Shown here in pieces: positions 1-7,527 of a DNA stretch of 7,527 nucleotides (position 1 is the stretch's first letter; each line of letters begins with the position of its first letter). The stretch lies in contig JABFXB010000306.1 in the NCBI GenBank assembly GCA_013361975.1, forward strand, positions 1 to 7,527. The letters run 5' to 3'. A program made the translations under genes and the position numbers. Origin of the DNA: Dermatophilaceae bacterium. Lineage in GTDB: Bacteria > Actinomycetota > Actinomycetes > Actinomycetales > Dermatophilaceae. The notes under the pieces were generated by a model. That model worked only from the letters and a program-made list of their open reading frames with translations, was not told the DNA's origin and made no database searches.

Positions 1-364
1 GCAGCCCGAGTCCGGTGCCGTCGTCGAAGCCGTCGAAGTCGATGCCGAACATCTCGTGGGTCTCGCGCTCGTGCCACGCCGCGCCCCGGAAGATCGGGGT
101 CAGCGACGGCACCGGCAGTCCCTCGGGGGCACGGGTGCGCACGAGGACCGACGGCAGCCGGCCCGGTTCGCGCGTGTCGACGAGGTGGCAGACGACGTCG
201 AAGCCGGCGACGTCGCGCTCGCCGGCGGCCTCCTCGCCTCCCCCGCGGTCGGTCTCGTCGACGGCCGTCAGCCAGTCGAAGTACGCGTAGCCCTCCTCGC
301 GGAGCGCGAGCACCGTGCTCGACCACTCCCCGAGCGGGACGTCGCGCACCTCGGTGACCTTCAT
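1..364 (-). CDS. nuoC: NADH-quinone oxidoreductase subunit C (complex I 30 kDa subunit), 3' end cut by window edge
   Basis: The first 121 residues are visible, starting MKVTEVRDVPLGEW; the rest lies beyond base 1. NuoC is a peripheral-arm subunit of respiratory complex I that helps carry electrons toward quinone. Near residues 97-109 the sequence AWHERETHEMFGIDF matches the family signature (W-x-E-R-E...-M-F-G-I-x-F). The usual continuation G-H-P-x-L is replaced by GFDDGTGLGL, so this is a divergent member. The start is fixed by an ATGA overlap with the nuoB stop (364-361), and the preceding GGCGGCGGTGG is only a weak ribosome site, so translational coupling is likely. The order nuoA-nuoB-nuoC on one strand supports the call. 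Family assignment is fairly secure; whether the full protein is a standalone NuoC or a NuoCD fusion cannot be seen. Confidence 0.88.
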   Translation of the reverse strand, partial: MKVTEVRDVPLGEWSSTVLALREEGYAYFDWLTAVDETDRGGGEEAAGERDVAGFDVVCHLVDTREPGRLPSVLVRTRAPEGLPVPSLTPIFRGAAWHERETHEMFGIDFDGFDDGTGLGL

Positions 365-993
365 CGGCCACCGCCGCCGTTCACGGCACCGCGCCGGAGC
401 AACGGACGACGGACGTCGCCGGCGCTCCCGACCCGCGTGCCGGCATACCTGCCCCTCAGCTTCTGCGCCGACAGGCGCTCGCTCGCAATCTGTTCCTGGA
501 GGCGGATGATGCCGTGCAGCAGGGCCTCCGGTCGCGGCGGGCAGCCGGGCACGTAGACGTCGACGGGCACGATCTGGTCGACGCCCTTCGTCACCGAGTA
601 CGAGTCCCAGTAGGGGCCGCCGGAGTTGGAGCAGGCGCCGAAGGAGATGACGTACTTCGGCTCGGGCATCTGGTCGTAGAGCCGGCGGATCGCGGGGGCC
701 ATCTTGTCGGTGACGGTGCCCGACACGACCATGAGGTCGGCCTGCCGCGGACCGGGCGCGAACGGGATGACGCCGAGGCGGATGAAGTCGTGGCGCCCCA
801 TCGAGGCGGCGATGAACTCGATGGCACAGCACGCGAGCCCGAAGTTGAAGACCCAGAGGGAGTACCGCCGGCCCCAGTTGAGCACGACCTTGACCGGCTT
901 GGGGGCGTGACCACCGAGCACGCCCATCGACGCCGGCCCGATGGTAGGCATCGGCAGGTCGACGGGGTGGGCGCCGCTGTTGTCGCTCGCCAT
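361..993 (-). CDS. nuoB: NADH-quinone oxidoreductase subunit B (complex I PSST subunit, cluster N2)
   Basis: This 210-residue protein carries the terminal [4Fe-4S] cluster N2 that passes electrons to quinone at the junction of the peripheral and membrane arms. The four expected ligands are visible: adjacent C55-C56 in FGLACCAIEF, C121 in SFGACSNSGGPYWDSY, and C151 in YVPGCPPRPEAL. The conserved D69-x-x-R72-x-G74 also follows the double cysteine. The open frame extends upstream to 1119, but the start at 993 is chosen because the nuoA stop and this ATG share a base (TGATG) and GAGGTGGG sits just upstream. The N-terminal ~30 residues and the Arg/Gly-rich tail after residue 180 are not part of the core. 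The only TAT tyrosine codon in the gene lies in the GTATGCCG octamer at 441-448. Confidence 0.95.
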   Translation of the reverse strand: MASDNSGAHPVDLPMPTIGPASMGVLGGHAPKPVKVVLNWGRRYSLWVFNFGLACCAIEFIAASMGRHDFIRLGVIPFAPGPRQADLMVVSGTVTDKMAPAIRRLYDQMPEPKYVISFGACSNSGGPYWDSYSVTKGVDQIVPVDVYVPGCPPRPEALLHGIIRLQEQIASERLSAQKLRGRYAGTRVGSAGDVRRPLLRRGAVNGGGGR

Positions 994-1352
994 CACACCC
1001 ACCTCAGCAGGCCGCGGCGTGCGGCGTGGGCCAGCCCGAGCACGATGACGCCGATGAAGATGGCCATCTCGACGAGGCTGGCGCGGCCGAGGGCGGCGTC
1101 GCGGATCACCGTGGCCCACGGGAAGAGGTAGACGGCGTCGACGGCGAAGACGACGTAGAGGAAGGAGAAGACGAAGTAGCGCACCTTCGTCTGCGCCCAG
1201 CCCTCGCCGACGGGGTCGACACCCGACTCGTACGTCGTCAGCTTGGCGGCGTGCGGGGCACGCGGGGCCAGCAGGCGTCGGGCGACCATCGCGGCCGTGA
1301 CGAGCAGGACGCCTGCGCCCAGCACCGCTGCGACGGCAAGGTACCCGGACAT
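993..1352 (-). CDS. nuoA: NADH-quinone oxidoreductase subunit A (membrane subunit of complex I)
   Basis: This 119-residue membrane protein has three hydrophobic segments (about residues 4-26, 58-80 and 92-111), the normal size and topology for NuoA, which sits next to the quinone channel. The family signature is clear: TYESGVDPVGEGWAQTKVRYF followed by SFLYVVFAVDAVYLFPW. Aligned by eye with E. coli NuoA (FFVIFDVEALYLFAW), the usually conserved Asp is Ala70 and the Glu is Asp72, an uncommon substitution. The ATG at 1352 is preferred to the one at 1370 (six codons upstream). It gives the typical short N-terminus and has a -10-like hexamer seven bases upstream, suggesting a leaderless message; no good ribosome site is present. 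The gene begins the nuo operon and overlaps nuoB by one base. The long open frame further upstream is only an antisense shadow of korA. Confidence 0.9.
   Translation of the reverse strand: MSGYLAVAAVLGAGVLLVTAAMVARRLLAPRAPHAAKLTTYESGVDPVGEGWAQTKVRYFVFSFLYVVFAVDAVYLFPWATVIRDAALGRASLVEMAIFIGVIVLGLAHAARRGLLRWV
998..1005 (-). promoter_or_regulatory. Ribosome binding site deciding the nuoB start
   Basis: On the minus strand GAGGTGGG precedes the ATG at 993, with 8 bases between the GAGG core and the ATG. It lies inside the last codons of nuoA and supports the 993 start over the upstream in-frame methionines. Confidence 0.7.
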
Positions 1353-1365
1353 GTCGGCCAGCCTA
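1352..1365 (-). promoter_or_regulatory. Putative leaderless promoter (-10) of the nuo operon
   Basis: On the minus strand TAGGCT (1365-1360) fits the actinobacterial -10 form TAnnnT. It is followed by seven bases (GGCCGAC) and then directly by the nuoA ATG at 1352, so transcription would start at or next to the A of the start codon. This is the usual geometry of leaderless actinobacterial genes. No convincing -35 hexamer is visible; 17 bases upstream the sequence reads GGCATA, part of the GTATGCCG octamer at 1382-1389. The start site is inferred, not measured. Confidence 0.5.
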
Positions 1366-1442
1366 TCCATGCCCGGTCCCGGTATGCCGTGTGGTCGAGG
1401 CCCGTCCCCCGCCCGTGAGGAGGCGGCCGGGTGTCGAGACTC

Positions 1443-1471
1443 CGTGATGCCTGCGTGATGTCCACGTGATG
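1443..1471. promoter_or_regulatory. Three 7-bp direct repeats at exact 11-bp spacing, possible OmpR/PhoP-family regulator site
   Basis: CGTGATG occurs at 1443-1449, 1454-1460 and 1465-1471, separated by unrelated 4-bp spacers (CCTG, TCCA). On the other strand the unit is CATCACG, with a TCAC core. A 7-bp repeat plus 4-bp spacer, 11 bp per subunit, is the layout typical of OmpR/PhoB-family response regulators such as mycobacterial PhoP (TCACAGC-N4-TCACAGC, from memory). The array lies between the divergent nuoA and korA genes, so one bound regulator could act on both. The repeats are directly visible; the identity of the regulator is inference. Confidence 0.5.
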
Positions 1472-1485
1472 GCAAGTGTGCAAAG

Positions 1486-1508
1486 TTGAACAAGGCACGA
1501 ACTAGCAT
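1486..1508 (+). promoter_or_regulatory. Tentative promoter region for korAB
   Basis: This is the most A/T-rich stretch of the divergent spacer. TAGCAT at 1503-1508 fits the -10 form TAnnnT and lies 66 bases before the korA start. TTGAAC at 1486-1491 resembles a -35 hexamer, but the 11-base gap is too short for the two to form one classical promoter, so one or both may be fortuitous. The 11-bp repeats end 31 bases upstream of TAGCAT, where an activator site could sit. Confidence 0.3.
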
Positions 1509-1574
1509 GGAAATTGCCCGCCGCAAAGGGCTACGGGCAGGCAATCGTAGGGAAGTTCGAGGACGTCTCAGAGC

Positions 1575-3469
<1,895 letters not shown>

Positions 3470-3473
<4 letters not shown>

Positions 3474-4561
3474 CCACCGACCTCGGTATGCCGGCCGCTT
3501 CCCCGGGTGCCCCGGGCACCGCCGGCGTGCCGCGCCTCGCCGACGGCACCGCGCTGACGAAGAAGGACTTCACGTCCGACCAGGAGGTGCGCTGGTGCCC
3601 GGGCTGCGGCGACTACGCGATCCTGGCCGCCGTGCAGGGCTTCCTGCCCGAGCTCGGCCTCAAGCGCGAGAACATCGTCTTCGTCTCGGGCATCGGCTGC
3701 AGCTCGCGCTTCCCGTACTACCTCGACACGTACGGCATGCACTCGATCCACGGCCGCGCCCCGGCCATCGCGACGGGGCTCGCCGCGACCCGCGAGGACC
3801 TCTCGGTCTGGGTCGTCACCGGTGACGGCGACGCGCTCTCGATCGGTGGCAACCACCTCATCCACGCGCTGCGCCGCAACGTCAACCTCAAGATCCTGCT
3901 CTTCAACAACGAGATCTACGGCCTGACCAAGGGGCAGTACTCCCCCACGTCGCACGTCGGCCAGGTGACGAAGTCGACGCCGCTCGGCTCGCTCGACACG
4001 CCCTTCAACCCCGTGTCGCTCGCGCTCGGGGCCGAGGCCAGCTTCGTCGCTCGCACGATGGACTCCGACCGCCAGCACCTGACCTCGGTGCTGCGCGCCG
4101 CCGCCGAGCACCGGGGTTCGGCTCTCGTCGAGATCTACCAGAACTGCCCGATCTTCAACGACGGCGTCTTCGACGTCCTCAAGGACCGCACCGAGGCCGC
4201 CGCCCGCATCCTGCACCTCGTCGACGGTGAGGAGGTCGCCGCAGGCGACAACGTCGTGGTGCGTGACGACCGCGGCTCGCTCGCCGTCGTGCCGCGTGCC
4301 GACGCCGACCCGGCCCGCATCGTCCGGCACGACGTGTCGGCGCAGGACCCGTCGGCGGCGTTCGCGCTCTCGCGCCTCGACAGCCCCGACCTCGGCCACG
4401 TGCCGATGGGCGTCTTCCGCAACGTGCAGCGTCCGACCTACGACGACGCGCTGCGCGAGCAGATCTCCTCGGCACGCACCAACGAGATCACCGACGCCGA
4501 CATCGATGCGCTGCTGGCGGGGCGCGACACCTGGACCGTCGCCACCCCGGCGGGTTCGTGA
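3470..4561 (+). CDS. korB: 2-oxoglutarate (2-oxoacid):ferredoxin oxidoreductase, beta subunit KorB
   Basis: This 363-residue catalytic partner of KorA binds thiamine diphosphate and one [4Fe-4S] cluster. Four cysteines suited to the cluster are present: C43 and C46 in WCPGCGD, C77 in GIGCSSRF, and C226 in YQNCPIFND. The thiamine-diphosphate/Mg motif is GDGDALSIGGNHLIHALRRN (from G118), continuing into LLFNNEIYGLTKGQYSPTS. The HGRAP segment (residues 94-98) is also typical. About 35 residues precede the conserved start (DFTSDQEVRWCPGCG), and roughly 130 residues follow the last cysteine, as in long actinobacterial KorB forms. The GTG start at 3470 overlaps the korA stop as GTGA and has a strong GAAGGAG. 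Its own stop overlaps the next gene the same way, so korA, korB and rarD probably form one transcript. Nothing looks truncated or missing. Confidence 0.94.
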
Positions 4562-5568
4562 CCTCCACCGAACGCGACACCGGTCTCGCCCCCGCGCGCG
4601 CCGACTCGCTCGAGGCCGCGGGTGCGATCCCCACCTCGCCCCACAGCGAGGTCAGGCGGGGCACGCTCCTGGGCTTCGCGGCATACGGGATCTGGGGGCT
4701 CTTCCCGCTCTACTTCGACGCGCTCAAGCCGGCGGGTGCCTGGGAGATCCTCGCCCACCGCATCCTCTGGACCCTGCTCTTCTGTGTCGTCCTGCTGCTC
4801 GTGGGCCGCGACCTCGGGTGGGTGCGGCCGCTGCTGCGCCGGCCACGGCTGCTCGCCGGCACGGCAGTCGCGGCGGTGCTCATCGCCGTCAACTGGGTCG
4901 TCTACGTCGGGGCGGTGACCTCGGGCAACACGTCGGAGGCGGCGCTCGGCTACTTCCTCAACCCGCTCGTCACCGTCGCTCTCGGGGTGGTGGTCCTCGG
5001 CGAACGGCTGCGGTGGCTGCAGTGGGTCGCCGTCGGCATCGGTTTCGTGGCGGCCGCGTTCCTCGGCATCGTCGGCGGGCGCGTGCCGTGGGTGGCGTTG
5101 GCGCTCGCCTGCTCCTTCGCGCTCTACAGCCTCACCAAGAAGAAGGTGGGCGTCAGCCTCGACGCGGTCCACGGGCTCACCGTCGAGACGGTCGTGCTGG
5201 CGCCGGTCGCCGTCGTGCTGCTGCTCGTGCTCTCGGCGCGCAGCAGCCTCGAGTTCGGTCACCACGGCGCCACCCACACCGCCCTTCTCGTGCTCTCGGG
5301 TGTCGTCACCGCCGTGCCGCTGCTGTGCTTCGCAGCCGCTGCTCGCCGCATCCCGCTCGTCACGATCGGGCTCATCCAGTTCTTCACCCCCGTGATGCAG
5401 CTCCTGTGCGCCGTGCTGCTGCTGGGCGAGCACATGCCGCGTGAGCGCTGGATCGGCTTCGGCATCGTGTGGCTCGCCCTGCTCGTGCTCACCGTCGACT
5501 CCATGGCCAGCCTGCGTGGCGCGCGGGCGGCGCGTCGCGACCTCCCGGTCGACGACTGCCCCCGCTGA
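4558..5568 (+). CDS. rarD: RarD-type EamA/DMT family membrane transporter
   Basis: This 336-residue inner-membrane protein has about ten hydrophobic helices and belongs to the drug/metabolite transporter superfamily. RarD hallmarks: GTLLGFAAYGIWGLFPLYF (residues 35-53), EILAHRILW (63-71), VNWVVYVGAV (111-120), and TSEAALGYFLNPL (125-137) followed by ERLRWLQW. The second EamA half includes IPLVTIGLIQFFTPVMQLL (265-283). Substrates of RarD proteins are poorly known (the E. coli gene was named for chloramphenicol sensitivity), so none is assigned. The first ~33 residues are hydrophilic and poorly conserved. The GTG start at 4558 is chosen for its GTGA overlap with korB; no good ribosome site precedes it, so translation may depend on coupling. 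A functional link to 2-oxoglutarate oxidation is not evident. Confidence 0.88.
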   Translation: MTSTERDTGLAPARADSLEAAGAIPTSPHSEVRRGTLLGFAAYGIWGLFPLYFDALKPAGAWEILAHRILWTLLFCVVLLLVGRDLGWVRPLLRRPRLLAGTAVAAVLIAVNWVVYVGAVTSGNTSEAALGYFLNPLVTVALGVVVLGERLRWLQWVAVGIGFVAAAFLGIVGGRVPWVALALACSFALYSLTKKKVGVSLDAVHGLTVETVVLAPVAVVLLLVLSARSSLEFGHHGATHTALLVLSGVVTAVPLLCFAAAARRIPLVTIGLIQFFTPVMQLLCAVLLLGEHMPRERWIGFGIVWLALLVLTVDSMASLRGARAARRDLPVDDCPR

Positions 5569-5604
5569 GGCGTCGCGGATCGACCCGGCCACCTGCACGG
5601 GTGA

Positions 5605-5617
5605 CACACTGCTGAGG
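5605..5617 (+). promoter_or_regulatory. Possible leaderless promoter of the MFS gene
   Basis: CACACT (5605-5610) lies six bases before the GTG at 5617. It has the A and T expected at positions 2 and 6 of a -10 hexamer but lacks the leading T. No Shine-Dalgarno sequence stands at a workable distance (GAGG touches the start codon), so a leaderless message is plausible. The 48-base gap after rarD leaves open simple read-through from the kor operon. Confidence 0.3.
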
Positions 5618-7173
5618 TGAGCGACCTCGCCATCGACTCCCGCGCCGGCCGGTTCGTCATCGCGGCCGCCGTGCTCGGGTCGGGAATGGCCCTGCTCGAC
5701 GGCACCGTCGTCAACGTCGCGCTCGTGCGCATCGGCGAGGAGCTCGGCGCCGGCATGAGCGACCTGCAGTGGATCACCAACGGCTACCTGCTCGCGCTCG
5801 CCTCGCTCATCCTGCTCGGCGGCTCGCTCGGCGACCGCTTCGGCCGCCGTCGGGTCTTCGTCGTCGGCGTCGCCTGGTTCACCCTCGCCTCGGCGGCCTG
5901 CGGGCTCGCCCATTCCCCGGGCCAGCTCGTCGTGGCACGCGTGCTGCAGGGCGTGGGTGGGGCGCTGCTGACGCCGGGCAGCCTGGCGCTGATCCAGTCC
6001 TCGTTCCGTCCCGGCGACCGCGGCAAGGCGATCGGCGCCTGGTCAGGGCTCGGCGGGATCGCCTCTGCCGCAGGGCCGTTCGTCGGCGGTTGGCTGGTCC
6101 AGTTCGCGAGCTGGCGGTGGGCCTTCCTCGTCAACGTGCCGCTGGGTGTCGCGACCGTCTGGATCGCCCGGTTGCACGTGCCCGAGAGCCGCGACGAAGG
6201 GGCCGACCACCACTTCGACGTGCCCGGCGCGGCGCTCGCCACCCTCGCGCTCGGCGTCACGACGTTCGCTCTGATCCAGCACGAGGCGCTCGGGGCCGGG
6301 GCGACCGGCGGGGTGCTCGCGCTCGGGCTGGCGATCGGGGCCGCCTTCGTCGTCGTGGAGCAGCGCACGGCCCACCCGATGGTGCGGCCGTCGCTCTTCG
6401 CCTCGCGCCAGTTCAGCGCCGCGAACGCGATGACTCTGCTGGTGTATGCCGCCCTGGGAGCCGTCTTCTTCTTCCTCACCCTTCAGCTGCAGACGGTGCT
6501 CGGCTACGGGCCGATGCTGGCCGGCATGGCGTCCCTGCCCGTCACGGTGCTCATGCTCTTCCTCGCCTCTCGCGGCGGAGAGCTCGCGTCGCGCATCGGA
6601 CCGCGCCTGCCGATGACCCTCGGACCCGTCGTGTGCGGCGTCGGGACGGTGCTCCTGGCCGGCGTCGGGTCGGGGTCCAGCTACTGGCTGCGCGTGCTGC
6701 CCGGGATCACCGTGTTCGGGCTCGGGCTGGTGCTCCTCGTCGCGCCGCTCACAGCCACGGTCCTCGCCGCTGCTCCCGACCGGTATGCCGGTGTCGCCAG
6801 CGGCGTCAACAACGCGGTCGCGCGGGCCGGCAGCCTCCTGGCCGTGGCCGCGCTGCCCGCCGCTGTCGGGCTCAGCGGCACGGACTACGCCGATCCGCGG
6901 GCCTTCTCGTCGGGCTACCGAGCGGCCATGCTGCTCTGCGCCGTGCTCCTCGTCGCCGGTGGGGGCGTCTCGTGGCTGCTCATCCGCAACCCCGTGGCGG
7001 CGCCGCCCGAGCCCGTGCCCGCCGAAGAGGCGCACGAGGCGGCGCGCGTCGCAGTGCCCGCCGGACGGCATACGCGGTCGGTGCAGTCGGGCTGGTCGTG
7101 CGCAGGGTCGGAGGGCTGCCCCGGCACGAGCCACCGCGAGGACGACGACCTCGCCACCACCCACCAGCCCTGA
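5617..7173 (+). CDS. DHA2-family (14-helix) MFS transporter, EmrB/QacA type
   Basis: This 518-residue proton-coupled exporter is likely involved in drug or metabolite efflux. MFS signatures in order: LLDGTVVNVALVRIGEELG (residues 26-44, motif D1 of the 14-helix group), LGGSLGDRFGRRRVF (67-81, motif A), ARVLQGVGGALLTPGSLALI (107-126, motif B), and GGIASAAGPFVGGWL (146-160, motif C), then SWRWAFLVNVPLG. Hydrophobic segments continue to about residue 457 (VSWLLIRNP), consistent with 14 helices. The substrate cannot be read from sequence. The GTG at 5617 gives a normal short N-terminus. After the last helix comes an unusual ~60-residue hydrophilic tail whose final part (SGWSCAGSEGCPGTSHRED and beyond) looks like read-through into spacer DNA; the true end could lie earlier if there is a sequencing error. 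Both TAT tyrosine codons in the gene (6445, 6784) lie in GTATGCCG octamers. Confidence 0.9.
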   Translation: MSDLAIDSRAGRFVIAAAVLGSGMALLDGTVVNVALVRIGEELGAGMSDLQWITNGYLLALASLILLGGSLGDRFGRRRVFVVGVAWFTLASAACGLAHSPGQLVVARVLQGVGGALLTPGSLALIQSSFRPGDRGKAIGAWSGLGGIASAAGPFVGGWLVQFASWRWAFLVNVPLGVATVWIARLHVPESRDEGADHHFDVPGAALATLALGVTTFALIQHEALGAGATGGVLALGLAIGAAFVVVEQRTAHPMVRPSLFASRQFSAANAMTLLVYAALGAVFFFLTLQLQTVLGYGPMLAGMASLPVTVLMLFLASRGGELASRIGPRLPMTLGPVVCGVGTVLLAGVGSGSSYWLRVLPGITVFGLGLVLLVAPLTATVLAAAPDRYAGVASGVNNAVARAGSLLAVAALPAAVGLSGTDYADPRAFSSGYRAAMLLCAVLLVAGGGVSWLLIRNPVAAPPEPVPAEEAHEAARVAVPAGRHTRSVQSGWSCAGSEGCPGTSHREDDDLATTHQP

Positions 7174-7236
7174 CCCACCCGCCACTTCCCGCCCCACGAC
7201 CCCCGAACCGACGCCGTATGCCGCCCACCACGACAA
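7174..7236. other. Short spacer between MFS gene and repeat array
   Basis: This C-rich, gene-free stretch contains one GTATGCCG octamer (7216-7223). I see no rho-independent terminator (no stable GC stem followed by a T run) after the MFS stop. Confidence 0.5.
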
Positions 7237-7527
7237 CTCCGCCGTGGCGCAGTTTCCGGTCTCGATCGGCGACGGAACCGCACGACACCTCCGCCCTGGC
7301 GCACTTTCCGGTCTCGATCGGCGACGGAACCGCACGACACCTCCGCCCTGGCGCAGTTCCCGCGCGACATCGGCGGCGGAACCGCACGACAACTCCGCCC
7401 TGGCGCAGTTTCCGGTCTCGGTCGGCGTCGGAACCGCACGACGACTCCGCCCTGGCGCACTTTCCGGTCTCGATCGGCGACGGAACCGCACGACAACCCC
7501 GCCCTGGCGCACTTTCCGGTCTCGATC
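7237..7527. repeat. 52-bp tandem repeat array, five full units plus a partial sixth, continuing past the window
   Basis: Units start at 7237, 7289, 7341, 7393, 7445 and 7497, all exactly 52 bp apart; the last is cut at 31 bp by the window end. Each begins CTCCGCC(C/G)TGGCGCA (CCCCGCC in unit 6) and ends CGGAACCGCACGACnn. Unit positions 1-7, 9-15, 30-35 and 37-50 are identical in all five full units, while most changes fall in positions 16-36; unit 3 (7341-7392) is the most divergent. Each unit contains an inverted repeat, TTCC(G)GTC ... GACGGAA with a nine-base loop in the standard units, which could fold as a bulged hairpin. No stop codon occurs in any of the six frames, but 52 is not a multiple of three, so coding is unlikely. 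This is not CRISPR, because the central parts are near-identical rather than unique. Confidence 0.95.

Noticed and set aside
1368..1370. Alternative nuoA start six codons upstream
   Set aside because: It adds MDRLAD, which is unlike NuoA N-termini, and it would place the -10-like hexamer inside the coding region.
1472..1502. Rex, CRP/GlxR or LexA operator near korA
   Set aside because: TGTG, GTGC...GCAC and GAAC fragments occur, but none forms the required palindrome with correct spacing. The GAAC pair at 1488 and 1499 is too short to trust.
1515..1545. Structured 5' leader or riboswitch before korA (TTGCC...GGCAA inverted repeat)
   Set aside because: The complementary arms are short and imperfect, and no known riboswitch core is recognisable.
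5569..5616. Rho-independent terminator between rarD and the MFS gene
   Set aside because: There is only a four-base stem candidate and no T run.
6043..7512. Long minus-strand frames over the MFS gene and repeat array
   Set aside because: They are antisense to a clear MFS protein and open through the array only because the 52-bp unit has no stop codon in any frame.
7237..7527. CRISPR array
   Set aside because: The period is constant at 52 bp, but the would-be spacers are nearly identical between units and no cas gene is present.

Overview
The window is GC-rich DNA (roughly 70% G+C by eye) with start/stop overlaps at gene junctions, GTG starts and actinobacterial-type proteins. It most likely comes from an actinobacterial chromosome. 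Affiliation with Micrococcales/Intrasporangiaceae is a guess from overall resemblance, not something I could test. I see no phage, IS, tRNA, rRNA or CRISPR sequence.

Layout. Positions 1-1352, minus strand: the 5' end of a respiratory complex I operon, nuoA-nuoB-nuoC, with nuoC cut by the window edge. Positions 1353-1574: a divergent control region. It holds a likely leaderless nuoA promoter, three CGTGATG repeats spaced exactly 11 bp apart, and a tentative promoter for the rightward genes. Positions 1575-5568, plus strand: korA-korB, the two subunits of a 2-oxoglutarate (2-oxoacid):ferredoxin oxidoreductase, followed by a translationally coupled rarD-type EamA transporter. Positions 5617-7173, plus strand: a 14-helix DHA2-type MFS exporter gene. 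Positions 7174-7236: a short spacer. Positions 7237-7527: an array of 52-bp tandem repeats (five full units and part of a sixth) that continues past the window.

How the genes fit together. KorAB oxidatively decarboxylates 2-oxoglutarate and puts the electrons on ferredoxin. Complex I oxidises a reduced carrier and pumps protons. Their divergent arrangement around one control region suggests they are regulated together, and it raises the possibility that this complex I is fed partly by ferredoxin. The visible Nuo subunits are not quite canonical: NuoA lacks an acidic residue that is normally conserved, and NuoC departs from the usual sequence after its ERE motif. RarD and the MFS protein are membrane transporters with no obvious metabolic link.

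Most unusual signals. (1) The octamer GTATGCCG / CGGCATAC occurs eight times and accounts for eight of the nine TAT/ATA trinucleotides I could find in the window. (2) A 52-bp tandem array with an internal inverted repeat is open in all six frames. (3) An OmpR/PhoP-like 11-bp phased repeat lies between nuo and kor.
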